Positions 54,439 through 64,000 of a stretch of 64,000 nucleotides of DNA are shown here, piece by piece. The position numbers and the translations under genes are program-made. Position 1 is the stretch's first letter. Every line of letters begins with the position of its first letter. Below the pieces are notes generated by a model. It worked only from the letters and a program-made list of their open reading frames with translations, made no database searches and was not told the DNA's origin. Location of the stretch: contig JASCOE010000002.1 in the NCBI GenBank assembly GCA_029959285.1, positions 372,001 through 436,000 on the forward strand, read 5' to 3'. The stretch is from Flavobacteriaceae bacterium PS02337 (GTDB lineage: Bacteria; Bacteroidota; Bacteroidia; Flavobacteriales; Flavobacteriaceae).

Positions 54439-55146
54439 TTATATTTTATTCTCTTCTATTTTATCAAAAAAAGCATCTTTAAAAGTCGCTCCAATTGGCA
54501 ATTCTTTTCCATTTATAAAAACCGAAAAATTATCAGTAGATTCGATATGTTTGAAAGAAATAATATGCGATTTATGTATTTGAATAAAATCATTTTCAGG
54601 AAGCGATTCAATAACATTTTTTAATGAAGAATGCGTTATAATCTGTTGTTTTACAGTATGTATACAAACATAATTCTGCAGACTTTCTATATATAAAATA
54701 TCAGTCAGAAAAACCTTTTGAAATTTATTTTTTCCATCGGTTTTAATGAATAAAAAATCTGGCGTATTACTTTGATTTGAAACCATCGTTTTTGATTCTG
54801 AATTCAGTTTTGAAACAGCCTGATAAAAACGTTCAAACGAAATTGGTTTTAATAAATAATCAACTGCATTTAATTCAAAACCTTCCAAAGCAAAATCTGG
54901 ATAAGCAGTCGTAAAAATGACTTTTATGTCTTTTGAAATGATTCTTGAAATCTGCAAACCAGTTAATTGCGGCATTTGAATATCTAAAAAAATAACATCT
55001 ACAGATTGCGTATTTAGAAATTCTAATGCTTTTAATGAATCGTTAAAAACACCAACTTTTTCTAGAAAATTTACTTTCCCGATGTAATTTTCTAATATTC
55101 GAGTTGCAGGCGGTTCATCGTCGACTATTATGCATTTAAAAACCAT
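54439..55146 (-). CDS. LytTR response regulator
   Basis: 235 residues, a two-component regulator. The receiver domain spans about 1-120, with acidic pocket D9/D10 and phospho-acceptor D55 (VIFLDIQMPQ); LLKPISF supplies the conserved Lys. The LytTR DNA-binding domain is at about 130-235 (DILYIESLQNYVCIHT, LPENDFIQIHKSHIISFKHIE). It is transcribed behind its sensor kinase with a 3-bp gap and is probably autoregulated. Its target genes are not visible. Confidence 0.93.
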   Translation of the reverse strand: MVFKCIIVDDEPPATRILENYIGKVNFLEKVGVFNDSLKALEFLNTQSVDVIFLDIQMPQLTGLQISRIISKDIKVIFTTAYPDFALEGFELNAVDYLLKPISFERFYQAVSKLNSESKTMVSNQSNTPDFLFIKTDGKNKFQKVFLTDILYIESLQNYVCIHTVKQQIITHSSLKNVIESLPENDFIQIHKSHIISFKHIESTDNFSVFINGKELPIGATFKDAFFDKIEENKI

Positions 55147-55149
55147 AAA

Positions 55150-56190
55150 TTATTTCTTTAGCGGTATTTTTAAGTAAGTTTTAAAGGTATTATTTTCTTC
55201 GGTTTTTTCAAGTATAAATTTATCTTCATACATGTATTTGAGCCTTTTTATAAGATTATCAAAACCAATTCCAGTTGAAGAATAATTTTCTCCATCAATG
55301 AAATAATTAAAAGTTGAAATCTGTAGAAAATTGGTATTTATTTCAATTGAAATAACAGCTTTTTCTTTTTCATTATTGAATTTTCCATGTTTGAAAACAT
55401 TCTCAACAAAATGAATTAATGCCGACGAAAGTATCTTTTCATTTGAATATTCTCCTTCAACAAAAAAATCCATATATAACTGATCTTCAAATCTTTTCTT
55501 TTGTAAATGAATGTAGTTTTGAATGAACTGAATTTCTTTAGAGAGTATCGCTTCGTCTTTATCCGTTTCGGTAATTACATAACGAAGCAAATCGGAAAGC
55601 ACCAAAATATCATCGGCCATTTTATCGTCTTTTAAAATCAATTGACTGTAAAAAGAATTCAATGTATTAAACAAAAAATGCGGACTTACCTGCGCTTTCA
55701 ACATTTGAAATTCGGCTTTTTTATTTTCTAAAAGCAATTCTTGATTTTGTTTCTGAGAATATTGAGACTGCCAAAATAAATAGCTCAGAGCGCTAAAAAT
55801 AACAGCTGGCAAACCAAAGAAAAAATTGTCTTTTATATAATATGATATCTCTCTTGCTTTATCAAAATAATTATGAACTCCAGTAAATTGAAACATAATT
55901 ACTTCTTGAAAAAGATATCTAACACCTGCAAAAATCAGTAAAGAAAACGGAATGCTCAAAAAGTAAAAATGAATTTTCTTTTTGTTGAGAAACCAATCAC
56001 AAAACGTATAAAAATTGAGAATATAAACCACAAAAACCGCAAGAATAAAGGTTGATACAATCCAAAAATAAAGTGTGGTCTGCTGTACCATCTCGATTCG
56101 GTTGTTTATTCCGTAATCCCAAAGGCAGTAAGTTAAAAACAATCCGAGGAAAAGAATAATATGGTAGTAAAAAGGAATTTTAAGTTTCAT
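55150..56190 (-). CDS. LytS/YehU-type sensor histidine kinase
   Basis: 346 residues from the ATG at 56190; an upstream TTG would add three residues. Four hydrophobic segments fill the N-terminal 140 residues (IILFLGLFLTYCLWDYG, IVSTFILAVFVVYIL, FYFLSIPFSLLIFAG, FFGLPAVIFSALSYL). The His_kinase domain follows with the phospho-acceptor in SPHFLFNTLNSF (H171) and a short ATPase with SSALIHFVENVFKHG and GIGFDNLIKRL. It has no periplasmic sensor domain, so it probably senses within the membrane. It pairs with the LytTR regulator downstream. Confidence 0.92.
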   Translation of the reverse strand: MKLKIPFYYHIILFLGLFLTYCLWDYGINNRIEMVQQTTLYFWIVSTFILAVFVVYILNFYTFCDWFLNKKKIHFYFLSIPFSLLIFAGVRYLFQEVIMFQFTGVHNYFDKAREISYYIKDNFFFGLPAVIFSALSYLFWQSQYSQKQNQELLLENKKAEFQMLKAQVSPHFLFNTLNSFYSQLILKDDKMADDILVLSDLLRYVITETDKDEAILSKEIQFIQNYIHLQKKRFEDQLYMDFFVEGEYSNEKILSSALIHFVENVFKHGKFNNEKEKAVISIEINTNFLQISTFNYFIDGENYSSTGIGFDNLIKRLKYMYEDKFILEKTEENNTFKTYLKIPLKK

Positions 56191-56208
56191 AGAAATCAAT
56201 TATGAGTT

Positions 56209-56216
56209 CAAAAATA
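56209..56216 (-). promoter_or_regulatory. -7 box TATTTTTG of the kinase/regulator operon
   Basis: Full TAnnTTTG match on the minus strand, 18 bp before the ATG at 56190. Confidence 0.65.
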
Positions 56217-56410
56217 CGATTATGACTTTAAATGAAAATGGTATTTATATGAAACCTCATTTTTTATATGACGAACAGCTAAAAACTTTACACGAACATT
56301 TTTAAATAGAAATTTTGATAGTTCGTCAACTGAAATTTAGCATTCATCAAAAATGAAAATAAAGCATGAAATCTGCTGATACATTTGCAATGAACTTAAA
56401 AACAAACACC

Positions 56411-57208
56411 ATGCAAAAAATCATTTTATTATTAGCTTTTTTAACATTTAACTTGTCTTCTGCTCAAACAAAGAAAAAACAAATATTACTGATTGGAACT
56501 TTTCATTATGCAAATCCAGGTCGTGATATCGCTCAAGTAAAAGCTTTCGATATCATGTCTGATAAAAGTCAGAAAGAGCTTGAAACTATGAGCGACAAAA
56601 TCAAGAAATTTGGTCCAGATAAAATTTTTGTAGAATGGAAATACAGCAAGCAAGCAGAATTAGATAAATTCTATAATAAAAATACAGACAGTCTTTTTAA
56701 AAGTGACAAAAATGAAATTACACAGCTAGCGCTTCGCACGGCAAAAAAACTAAAACATACAAAATTATACGGAATTGATTATCGTACTCGTTTTCCATAC
56801 GACAGCTTAATGATGAGTATGGAAAAAGCCAATCAAAAAGATTTGATGAAGATAAATGATGAATCAACAAAAGAGTCTGAAAATCAACATAATCAAAGAA
56901 TTGGCAAAATTTCGTTGATTGATATGATGTTGTTTTACAATAAAAAAGAAACAGAAAACCAAAACATTCAGTGGTATTTAGAAGTAGCAAATAGAACAGG
57001 AAATCCAGATGATTTTACGGGAGCTTCTTTAGTTTCAAATTGGTACAAAAGAAACTTATATATGTATTCTTTAGTTCAAAAACTAACTGAAAGTAAAGAT
57101 GAAAAAGTAATGGTTTTACTTGGTGCAGGACACGCAGCGATGCTAAGAGAATTTATAAAACATGATCCAACATTTGAGATTGTGGAATTATCTTCTGTTT
57201 TGAAATAA
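56411..57208 (+). CDS. DUF5694 family secreted protein
   Basis: 265 residues from the ATG at 56411, which gives a clean signal peptide (MQKIILLLAFLTFNLSSAQT); an earlier ATG would precede it with a polar segment. The mature protein has LLIGTFHYANPGRD at the start, FVEWKYSKQ, and a late VMVLLGAGHAAMLREFIKHD. The G-T-F-H and G-x-G-H motifs recall the TraB/TIKI/ChaN superfamily of putative metallohydrolases. The activity of DUF5694 is unknown. It is followed by the nested palindrome. Confidence 0.8.
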   Translation: MQKIILLLAFLTFNLSSAQTKKKQILLIGTFHYANPGRDIAQVKAFDIMSDKSQKELETMSDKIKKFGPDKIFVEWKYSKQAELDKFYNKNTDSLFKSDKNEITQLALRTAKKLKHTKLYGIDYRTRFPYDSLMMSMEKANQKDLMKINDESTKESENQHNQRIGKISLIDMMLFYNKKETENQNIQWYLEVANRTGNPDDFTGASLVSNWYKRNLYMYSLVQKLTESKDEKVMVLLGAGHAAMLREFIKHDPTFEIVELSSVLK

Positions 57209-57213
57209 TATTT

Positions 57214-57406
57214 TTTAACCGCAAAGCACGCTAAGAATTACGCAAAGTTCGCAAAGTTTTTTTAGCCACGAATTCACGAATTTTATTTTTTTACAATCTT
57301 TGAAAATAATTCGTGAATTCGTGGCTATTTTCAACATATAGCTTTGCGAACTTTGCGTTTTTATAGGCACCGTAAAATAAAAAACCTTGCGTTCTTTGCG
57401 GTTAAA
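57214..57406. repeat. three nested perfect palindromes
   Basis: Outer stem TTTAACCGCAAAG with its complement (57214-57226 / 57394-57406, 13 bp), middle stem ACGCAAAGTTCGCAAAG (57240-57256 / 57342-57358, 17 bp), and inner stem AGCCACGAATTCACGAATT (57264-57282 / 57308-57326, 19 bp). All are perfect and concentric, giving one long cruciform-capable element of 193 bp between the DUF5694 gene and sucC. No coding frame crosses it. Confidence 0.9.
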
Positions 57407-57414
57407 TAACAAAA

Positions 57415-57440
57415 AAATCCACTCCTTTCGGAATGGATTT
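57415..57440 (-). terminator. intrinsic terminator of sucC
   Basis: An 11-bp stem with one mismatch (AAATCCACTCC / GGAATGGATTT) and a 4-nt loop; on the minus strand a T-run follows. It sits beside the outer arm of the nested palindrome. Confidence 0.8.
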
Positions 57441-57467
57441 TCTATATAAATTGATTTCTTATTTTAA

Positions 57468-58661
57468 TTAAGAAAGAGCAGCTTTAACTTGGTCAGCAGC
57501 TTCTTGGAATTGAACTGCAGATAAGATTGGCATACCAGAGTTGTCAATTAATTCTTTTGCAATTTCAGCATTTGTTCCTTGCAAACGAACGATAATTGGC
57601 ACATTGATAGCGTCTCCCATGTTTTTGTAAGCATCAACAACACCTTGAGCAACACGGTCGCAACGAACGATTCCTCCGAAGATGTTAATTAAGATAGCTT
57701 TTACGTTTGGATCTTTCAAGATAATTCTGAAAGCAGTTTCAACACGTTTAGCATCAGCAGTTCCACCAACGTCAAGGAAGTTAGCAGGCTCAAAACCAGC
57801 GTATTTAATTAAATCCATAGTTGCCATTGCAAGACCAGCTCCGTTTACCATACATCCTACAGTACCGTCAAGGTCAACATAGTTAAGACCAACTTCTTTA
57901 GCTTCAACTTCAATTGGATTCTCCTCACGGATATCTCTCATTTCAGCATATTTAGCTTGTCTGTATAAAGCGTTATCGTCAATATTTACTTTAGCATCAA
58001 CAGCTAAAATTTTGTTATCAGATGTTTTTAAAACTGGGTTGATTTCAAACATAGAAGCATCAGAACCAATGTAAGCATTGTAAAGTGCGTCGATGAATTT
58101 AACCATTTCTTTGAAAGCATTTCCAGAAAGACCTAAATTGAAAGCAATTCTTCTAGCTTGGAAACCTTGTAATCCTACAGAAGGATCGATTTCTTCAGTA
58201 AAGATTAAGTGTGGAGTATGCTCTGCAACTTCTTCGATATCCATACCACCTTCAGTAGAATACATAATCATGTTGCGTCCTGTACCTCTATTCAATAAAA
58301 CAGAAACATAAAATTCAGAAGTTTCGCTTTCTCCAGGATAGTAAACATCTTCAGCAACTAATATTTTGTTAACTTTTTTACCTTCAGGCGGAGTCTGAGG
58401 TGTAATCAATTGCATTCCGATGATTTGTTCTGCTAACTCTTCAACTTGCTGTAAGTTTTTTGCCAGCTTAACTCCACCACCTTTTCCACGACCACCTGCG
58501 TGAATTTGTGCTTTAATTACATGCCATCCTGTTCCAGTTTCGGCAGTTAATTGTTTTGCAGCAGCCACAGCTTCAACTGCATTATTAGCCACGATTCCGC
58601 GTTGCACGCGTACTCCGTAACTCGCTAAAATTTCTTTTCCTTGATATTCGTGTATGTTCAT
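57468..58661 (-). CDS. sucC: succinate--CoA ligase, beta subunit
   Basis: Beta subunit of succinyl-CoA synthetase, making ATP or GTP in the TCA cycle with SucD. 397 residues from the ATG at 58661, the normal start ([17 protein letters not shown]). An upstream in-frame site would add 20 residues. The ATP-grasp part has [18 protein letters not shown]; the CoA-ligase part includes [14 protein letters not shown] and [21 protein letters not shown]. sucD is not in the window, which is common in Bacteroidota where sucC and sucD can lie apart. Its promoter is at 58710-58717. Confidence 0.96.
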   Translation of the reverse strand: MNIHEYQGKEILASYGVRVQRGIVANNAVEAVAAAKQLTAETGTGWHVIKAQIHAGGRGKGGGVKLAKNLQQVEELAEQIIGMQLITPQTPPEGKKVNKILVAEDVYYPGESETSEFYVSVLLNRGTGRNMIMYSTEGGMDIEEVAEHTPHLIFTEEIDPSVGLQGFQARRIAFNLGLSGNAFKEMVKFIDALYNAYIGSDASMFEINPVLKTSDNKILAVDAKVNIDDNALYRQAKYAEMRDIREENPIEVEAKEVGLNYVDLDGTVGCMVNGAGLAMATMDLIKYAGFEPANFLDVGGTADAKRVETAFRIILKDPNVKAILINIFGGIVRCDRVAQGVVDAYKNMGDAINVPIIVRLQGTNAEIAKELIDNSGMPILSAVQFQEAADQVKAALS

Positions 58662-58709
58662 AATATAGAATTTGTCTGGTCCTGAATTTATTTCAGAATA
58701 AAAGTGCGA

Positions 58710-58717
58710 CAAAAGTA
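58710..58717 (-). promoter_or_regulatory. -7 box TACTTTTG of sucC
   Basis: Full TAnnTTTG match on the minus strand, about 48 bp before the ATG at 58661. The remaining divergent space to gltB (58718-59051) is AT-rich; I see no further clear element in it. Confidence 0.65.
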
Positions 58718-59051
58718 ACAAAATACAACTTAATAGTAAAATCTTTTTTGAATTAATAACTTCACTTTAATTGATTCTTTACCTATATAATTTCAAAGGA
58801 AATAAATCATTAAACAATTGTATCCAAAAAGTTAACACAAAATCGCTAAAACGTTTGAGATTTAACAAAAACTTCACTGTTATCAATACCTTACAGACGA
58901 TTTTTCTTAATATATTTTAAACGCAATTATGATTTTGATAATTCGCAATGCTTTCTTTAATAATATTATCATTTAAGAACCCTTTTTCTAATATTCCAGT
59001 AAAAATGAAAGCGAATTTATAATTTCACTACATTATGTTTAACGAAATCTT

Positions 59052-59059
59052 TATTTTTG
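59052..59059 (+). promoter_or_regulatory. -7 box TATTTTTG of gltB
   Basis: Full TAnnTTTG match, 17 bp before the ATG at 59077. It lies downstream of an earlier in-frame ATG (59035), so the message would start after that codon, which supports the later start. Confidence 0.65.
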
Positions 59060-59076
59060 TAGAAAAAATATCAAGA

Positions 59077-62000
59077 ATGAGAGTTAAAGAACAAGGGCTT
59101 TATCTGCCTGAATTTGAACACGACAATTGTGGTGCAGGATTTATTTGTAATTTGAATGGTATTAAGTCAAATGATATTATTCACAAAGCATTAGACATCT
59201 TAATTAAATTAGAACATCGTGGTGCCGTAAGTTCTGATGGAAGAACTGGTGACGGAGCCGGAATTTTATTCGACATTCCTCATGATTTTTTTAAGAAAGT
59301 TTGTGACTTTGAAATCCCTGAAACGCGTGAGTATGCAGTAGGAATGGTTTTTTTACCAAAAAGCAAAAACCAAGTTTCTTTTTGCATTAATGCATTTGAG
59401 GCTACTATTAAAGACCAAAACTTAAAAGTTTTAGGTTGGAGAGATGTGCCAGTTGACGTTGAAAATTTAGGTGAAATCGCCGCAGAAAAAGAACCAACAA
59501 TTAAACAAGTTTTCGTTTCTAAAAACGGACAAGATTTAACTGAACAAGAATTTAATGCAAAACTTTTTGCAGCTAGAAAAATTGCTGAACATGCCGTAAG
59601 AGGATCTAAAACCTCAGAAAGCCACATGTTTTATTTTACTAGTTTATCGACAACTACTATAATATATAAAGGTCTATTGATGCCAGAAGACATCAGCCGT
59701 TATTATATAGATTTGAAAGATCCAGACTTGGTGACGCGTTTAGCGCTTGTACACCAACGTTTCTCTACCAATACATTCCCATCTTGGGATCTAGCTCAAC
59801 CGTTTAGATACATGTGTCATAATGGTGAGATCAATACACTTCGTGGAAACGTAAGCCGTATGCGTGCTCGTGAAGAGCTTATGCAAAGTGCTGTTTTTGG
59901 CGATGATATCAAAAAATTATTCCCAATTATCTTAGAAGGAAAATCAGATTCTGCTTCTATGGATATGGTGGTTGAACTTTTATTAATGACTGGTCGTTCT
60001 CTTCCAGAGGCAATGATGATGGTGGTTCCTGAAGCTTGGGAAAAACACCAAACAATGTCTCCAGAGAAAAGAGCTTTCTATGAATACAACGCTTGTATCA
60101 TGGAGCCTTGGGATGGTCCTGCTTCTATTCCGTTTACAGATGGAAACGTAATTGGTGCTTTACTAGACAGAAACGGATTGCGTCCTTCTCGTTATACTTT
60201 AACGAAAAGCGGATTCGTAATTATGTCATCTGAAATTGGTGTATTAGACATCGATCCAGAAGATGTAATTCAGCACGGTCGTTTAGAGCCAGGAAAAATG
60301 TTCTTGGTTGATATGAACGAAGGCCGTATTATTGAAGATGATGAAGTTAAGAAAGCGATAGTTACAAAACGTCCGTACAAACAATGGGTTGACGAAAACT
60401 TATTGCCATTAGCTAGCGTTCCTTACACAAACAACCCAACTCCTGTTGAAAAATTAGATTTCTTAACAAGACAGCGTTTGTTTGGTTACACTATTGAAGA
60501 TTTAAAAACAATCATCAACCCAATGGGAAGCGATGGAGCTGAAGCAATTAGTTCTATGGGTAACGATACACCTTTGGCAGTTCTTTCAGATCAGCCTCAG
60601 TTGTTGTATAATTACTTCAAACAATTATTTGCTCAGGTTACAAACCCGCCGTTGGATGGTATTCGTGAAGAAATTATTACTGATATCAGTTTAGCGATTG
60701 GTGGAGATTTCAATATTTTCGAAATCGAATCAAAACAATGTAAAAAATTAAAAATCCAAAATCCAGTTATTTCTAACGAGGATTTGGATAAAATCAGAAA
60801 TATCGATCACGCAGATTTCAAATCGGCTACTATTTCTACTTTATATAAAATAGAAAAAGGAGTTAACGGTTTAGAAAGAGCTCTTGAAAAATGTGTTCAG
60901 GCTACTTTTAAAGCAGTTGAAGAAGGATGCAACATCATTATCTTGTCTGATAGAGGTGTGAGCGAAGAATTAGCTCCAATTCCAATGTTATTGGCTTCTT
61001 CTTACATTCACCATTCATTAAACATTTTACAAGTCCGTTCTAAATTCGGAATCATCATCGAATCTGCTGAACCAAGAGAACCTCATCATTTTGCTTTATT
61101 GTTCGGATACGGTGCAAGTGCAATCAATCCATACATGGTAAATGAAATCATTCACGATCAAGTTGAAAAAGGTTTCATTACAAAAGTAAAAGCAGATTAC
61201 GCTGTTGTAAACTACAACAAAGCAACTGCAAAAGGAATCGTAAAAATCATGAACAAAATTGGTATCTCTACTTTACATTCGTATAGAGCTGCACAGATTT
61301 TCGAGATTTTAGGTTTAAACAAAACATTTACTTCTAAATATTTCCCTTACACGCCATCAAGAATTGAAGGAATTGGTTTAATGGAAGTAGAAAAAGAGGT
61401 TAAAAAACGTTTCCAAAAAGCGTTCCCAAATTCAAAAATTGCAAACTTGCTTTCTCTTGAAATTGGAGGTATTTACAGATGGAGACGTGGCGGTGAAAAA
61501 CACATGTTTAACCCAACCACTATTTCTAAATTACAACAAGCGGTTCGTTTAAACAGCCCAGAAAGTTATAAAGAATACTCAAATGCCGTTAACGAGCAAA
61601 GCTCAAACTTAATGACTATTAGAGGTTTATTTGAATTCAACAATTTAGATCCAATTTCTATTGATGAAGTAGAACCTTGGACAGAAATTGTGAAGAAATT
61701 CAAAACGGGTGCAATGTCTTACGGATCTATTTCTAGAGAAGCACACGAGAATTTAGCAATTGCAATGAACAGAATTGGTGGAAAAAGTAACTCTGGAGAA
61801 GGTGGAGAAGATCCAAAACGTTTCCAGAAAGAAATCAACGGAGATTCTAGAAACAGTGCAATCAAACAAGTTGCTTCGGGACGTTTTGGTGTTTCGATCA
61901 ACTATCTGACAAACGCTAAAGAAATCCAGATTAAAATGGCTCAGGGAGCAAAACCTGGAGAAGGTGGACAGTTACCTGGAGAAAAAGTAGTGCCTTGGAT

Positions 62001-63591
62001 TGCTGAAACAAGAAACTCTACACCTTACGTAGGTTTGATTTCGCCTCCTCCTCACCACGACATTTATTCAATTGAGGATTTATCTCAGTTGATTTACGAT
62101 TTGAAAAATGCAAACCGTGAAGCTCGTATCAACGTGAAATTAGTTTCTGAAGTTGGAGTTGGAACCATCGCTGCCGGTGTTGCCAAAGCAAAAGCTGACG
62201 TTATATTGATTTCTGGTTACGACGGAGGAACGGGAGCTGCACCATTAACATCTTTACAACACACAGGTATTCCATGGGAACTTGGTTTAGCGGAAGCACA
62301 GCAAACTTTGATCTTAAACGATTTAAGAAGCCGTGTGGTTTTAGAATGTGACGGACAGTTGAAAACAGGTCGTGACGTTGCTATCGCAGCTTTATTAGGA
62401 GCTGAGGAATTCGGTTTCGCAACTGCACCGCTTGTAGCTTCTGGATGTATCATGATGAGAGCTTGTCACTTAAATACTTGTCCAGTTGGTATTGCAACTC
62501 AGGATCCTGAATTAAGAAAGAATTTCAAAGGAACTCCAGAGCACGTAATCAACTTCATGTATTTCATTGCTGAAGAGTTAAGAGAAATCATGGCGCAGTT
62601 AGGTTTCAGAACTTTAAAAGAAATGGTTGGTCAATCACAAAAATTAAATGTGAACAAAGCCATCAAACATTATAAAGCAAATGGTTTAGACTTGTCATCA
62701 ATTCTATACAAACCGGAAAAAGCGAAAACAGAGCCAAACCATAATACAACAACTCAAGATCACCAACTTGAAAATGTATTGGATTTTGACATCATCAAAG
62801 AAGCGATTCCGTCTATCTATAGAAAAGAGAAAACAAGAGTAACCTTTAAAATTAAAAATACAGACCGTTCTGTAGGTGCGATTTTGAGTAACGAAATCTC
62901 AAAAATCTACGGCGCACAAGGATTACCTGATGACACTATTTTAGTTGATTTTGAAGGTTCTGCCGGACAAAGTTTTGGTGCTTTTGCAACAAACGGATTG
63001 TCATTTAAAATTCACGGAAACTGTAATGATTATTTAGGAAAAGGACTTTCTGGAGGAAAATTAATTGTAAAAGTACCTCCTACTGCAACTTTCAAACCTG
63101 AAGACAACATCATTATTGGGAACGTTGCCCTTTACGGAGCTATTACCGGAGAGGCTTATATTAATGGAATGGCCGGAGAGCGTTTCTGTGTAAGAAATTC
63201 TGGAGCAACAGCAGTTGTTGAAGGAATTGGAGATCACGGATGCGAGTACATGACCGGTGGTACAGTAGTAGTTTTAGGAAAAACAGGAAGAAACTTCGCG
63301 GCTGGTATGAGCGGTGGTGTGGCTTATGTTTACGATCCAAATAAGAAATTCGATTCTACAGTTTGCAACATGGAAATGGTTGCATTCGACCCAATGGAAG
63401 AAGAAGATCTTACGAAACTAAGAAAACTGATCAAAAATCATTCATTGTACACAAGCAGTCCATTAGCAAAAAGAATTTTAGCAGACTGGGAAAACCAACA
63501 ACAGCACTTCGTAAAAGTAATGCCAACTGATTACAAAAAAGCATTACAAAGAATTGCAGAAGAGAAAAAAATAGAAGAATTAATAGCTTAA
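59077..63591 (+). CDS. gltB: glutamate synthase large subunit
   Basis: Transfers the amide of glutamine to 2-oxoglutarate, giving glutamate; cytoplasmic. 1504 residues from the ATG at 59077. Residues 1-17 are a short propeptide ending before C18 (HDNCGAGF), the N-terminal nucleophile of the amidotransferase domain. FMN-binding and synthase domains occupy the middle, with [15 protein letters not shown] as a clear landmark. The [3Fe-4S] cluster cysteines are C1124, C1130 and C1135 (CX5CX4C). The C-terminal GXGXG-type beta-helix ends the protein. It is followed by gltD, the small subunit, after 94 bp. Confidence 0.97.
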   Translation: MRVKEQGLYLPEFEHDNCGAGFICNLNGIKSNDIIHKALDILIKLEHRGAVSSDGRTGDGAGILFDIPHDFFKKVCDFEIPETREYAVGMVFLPKSKNQVSFCINAFEATIKDQNLKVLGWRDVPVDVENLGEIAAEKEPTIKQVFVSKNGQDLTEQEFNAKLFAARKIAEHAVRGSKTSESHMFYFTSLSTTTIIYKGLLMPEDISRYYIDLKDPDLVTRLALVHQRFSTNTFPSWDLAQPFRYMCHNGEINTLRGNVSRMRAREELMQSAVFGDDIKKLFPIILEGKSDSASMDMVVELLLMTGRSLPEAMMMVVPEAWEKHQTMSPEKRAFYEYNACIMEPWDGPASIPFTDGNVIGALLDRNGLRPSRYTLTKSGFVIMSSEIGVLDIDPEDVIQHGRLEPGKMFLVDMNEGRIIEDDEVKKAIVTKRPYKQWVDENLLPLASVPYTNNPTPVEKLDFLTRQRLFGYTIEDLKTIINPMGSDGAEAISSMGNDTPLAVLSDQPQLLYNYFKQLFAQVTNPPLDGIREEIITDISLAIGGDFNIFEIESKQCKKLKIQNPVISNEDLDKIRNIDHADFKSATISTLYKIEKGVNGLERALEKCVQATFKAVEEGCNIIILSDRGVSEELAPIPMLLASSYIHHSLNILQVRSKFGIIIESAEPREPHHFALLFGYGASAINPYMVNEIIHDQVEKGFITKVKADYAVVNYNKATAKGIVKIMNKIGISTLHSYRAAQIFEILGLNKTFTSKYFPYTPSRIEGIGLMEVEKEVKKRFQKAFPNSKIANLLSLEIGGIYRWRRGGEKHMFNPTTISKLQQAVRLNSPESYKEYSNAVNEQSSNLMTIRGLFEFNNLDPISIDEVEPWTEIVKKFKTGAMSYGSISREAHENLAIAMNRIGGKSNSGEGGEDPKRFQKEINGDSRNSAIKQVASGRFGVSINYLTNAKEIQIKMAQGAKPGEGGQLPGEKVVPWIAETRNSTPYVGLISPPPHHDIYSIEDLSQLIYDLKNANREARINVKLVSEVGVGTIAAGVAKAKADVILISGYDGGTGAAPLTSLQHTGIPWELGLAEAQQTLILNDLRSRVVLECDGQLKTGRDVAIAALLGAEEFGFATAPLVASGCIMMRACHLNTCPVGIATQDPELRKNFKGTPEHVINFMYFIAEELREIMAQLGFRTLKEMVGQSQKLNVNKAIKHYKANGLDLSSILYKPEKAKTEPNHNTTTQDHQLENVLDFDIIKEAIPSIYRKEKTRVTFKIKNTDRSVGAILSNEISKIYGAQGLPDDTILVDFEGSAGQSFGAFATNGLSFKIHGNCNDYLGKGLSGGKLIVKVPPTATFKPEDNIIIGNVALYGAITGEAYINGMAGERFCVRNSGATAVVEGIGDHGCEYMTGGTVVVLGKTGRNFAAGMSGGVAYVYDPNKKFDSTVCNMEMVAFDPMEEEDLTKLRKLIKNHSLYTSSPLAKRILADWENQQQHFVKVMPTDYKKALQRIAEEKKIEELIA

Positions 63592-63685
63592 TTAAAAGGT
63601 TCTGAGATACAAAGGTGCAGAGGTGCTAAGTTTTTTAACTCACCTCTCACATTTTACAACTCACAACTAAATTTATTTAAATGTC
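63592..63685. repeat. gltB-gltD spacer with repeat-like words
   Basis: The 94-bp gap holds AGGTGCAGAGGTGCTAAG facing CACCTCTCA, a short pairing common between flavobacterial genes. No promoter box is visible, so gltD is probably read from the gltB promoter. Confidence 0.4.
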
Positions 63686-64000
63686 ATGGGTAAAATAGGC
63701 GGATTTAAAGAATATAACAGAGCCGATGAAAGTAATTTAGCAGTAGCAGAACGTGTTTCTAACTACAATGAATTTACTATTCCGGTACCAAAAGATAAAA
63801 TAAAAGAACAAGGATCAAGATGTATGGACTGTGGAATTCCTTTTTGCCACAGTGGTTGTCCGTTAGGGAATTTAATTCCTGACTTCAACGACATGGTACA
63901 TCAGGAAGAATGGCAAAGTGCATTAGAGATTTTACAATCGACTAATAACTTTCCAGAATTTACAGGACGCTTATGCCCTGCTCCATGTGAGAAATCATGT
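63686..64000 (+). CDS. gltD: glutamate synthase small subunit (5' part, cut by window edge)
   Basis: The first 105 codons of GltD, which passes electrons from NADPH to the large subunit. The start is ATG 63686 ([14 protein letters not shown]); a nearby ATG at 63681 is out of frame and hits an early stop. The visible part is the N-terminal iron-sulfur domain with its cysteine pattern: [17 protein letters not shown] (two [4Fe-4S] ligand groups) and CPAPCEKSC at the edge. The FAD and NADPH domains lie beyond the window. Confidence 0.95.
   Translation, partial: MGKIGGFKEYNRADESNLAVAERVSNYNEFTIPVPKDKIKEQGSRCMDCGIPFCHSGCPLGNLIPDFNDMVHQEEWQSALEILQSTNNFPEFTGRLCPAPCEKSC

Noticed and set aside
53753-57406. 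The repeated palindromes in this stretch as CRISPR or insertion sequence ends
   Set aside because: The copies are irregularly spaced, differ in arms, and enclose ordinary genes; no transposase is seen between them.

Overview
The window is a 64 kb piece of a low-GC Bacteroidota chromosome, most likely Flavobacterium or a close relative. Four signs support this. Promoters read TAnnTTTG, the -7 box of the phylum. Several families are typical of it: a TonB receptor followed by a DUF4249 lipoprotein, DUF6515, DUF3276, DUF5694, and a 314-residue NusB. Isocitrate dehydrogenase is the monomeric NADP type. Intergenic spaces carry the palindromes common in flavobacterial genomes. I see no rRNA, tRNA, CRISPR array, prophage, insertion sequence or replication origin.

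Layout. 0-3 kb: a partial gene, a TetX-like flavin monooxygenase and two proteins of unknown function. 2.8-7.4 kb, minus strand: guaB, an outer-membrane barrel with a lipoprotein, and HMG-CoA lyase. 7.5-10 kb: a SatD/DUF3307 pair behind a regular four-copy operator array, converging on pyrD. 10.3-17 kb: a sulfatase locus (arylsulfatase, two outer-membrane proteins, a DUF6515 protein and an exported formylglycine-generating enzyme). 17-24 kb: pepT, yajC, nusB, an amino-acid dehydrogenase, an ABC exporter and a PUR-domain protein. 24-32 kb: several alpha/beta hydrolases, a Yip1 protein, a CsaA-like protein, a thioredoxin-like protein, a leader-peptide/hairpin unit, a Rnk/GreA-like factor, cytochrome c, a cyclophilin-FKBP fusion and an MFS carrier. 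32-35 kb: cupin, archaemetzincin, a sugar-isomerase-like protein, an FMN reductase and a lipoprotein. 35-39 kb: trmD, rplS and icd. 39-48 kb: the TonB receptor operon, SUKH, DinB, thiamine pyrophosphokinase, rlmF, a toxin-antitoxin pair and small membrane proteins. 48-57 kb: uvrB, a TerB-like protein, an esterase/dipeptide-epimerase/aminotransferase operon, a LytTR two-component system and a DUF5694 protein. 57-64 kb: sucC, gltB and the start of gltD.

Most of the window is housekeeping. The signals I rate highest are regulatory. (1) Four copies of ATTAC-N8-GTAAT lie at exactly 28-bp intervals upstream of satD, and the last overlaps the -7 box; SatD itself ends in a helix-turn-helix-like segment, so autoregulation is plausible. 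(2) A promoter at 28464 is followed by a 33-codon reading frame whose stop codon lies in a hairpin arm that competes with a second hairpin, an attenuator-like layout. (3) The sulfatase locus encodes its own FGE with both catalytic cysteines and a signal sequence, suggesting sulfatase activation outside the cytoplasm. (4) A 193-bp space at 57214-57406 contains three perfect palindromes nested inside each other, with relatives of two of them elsewhere in the window.
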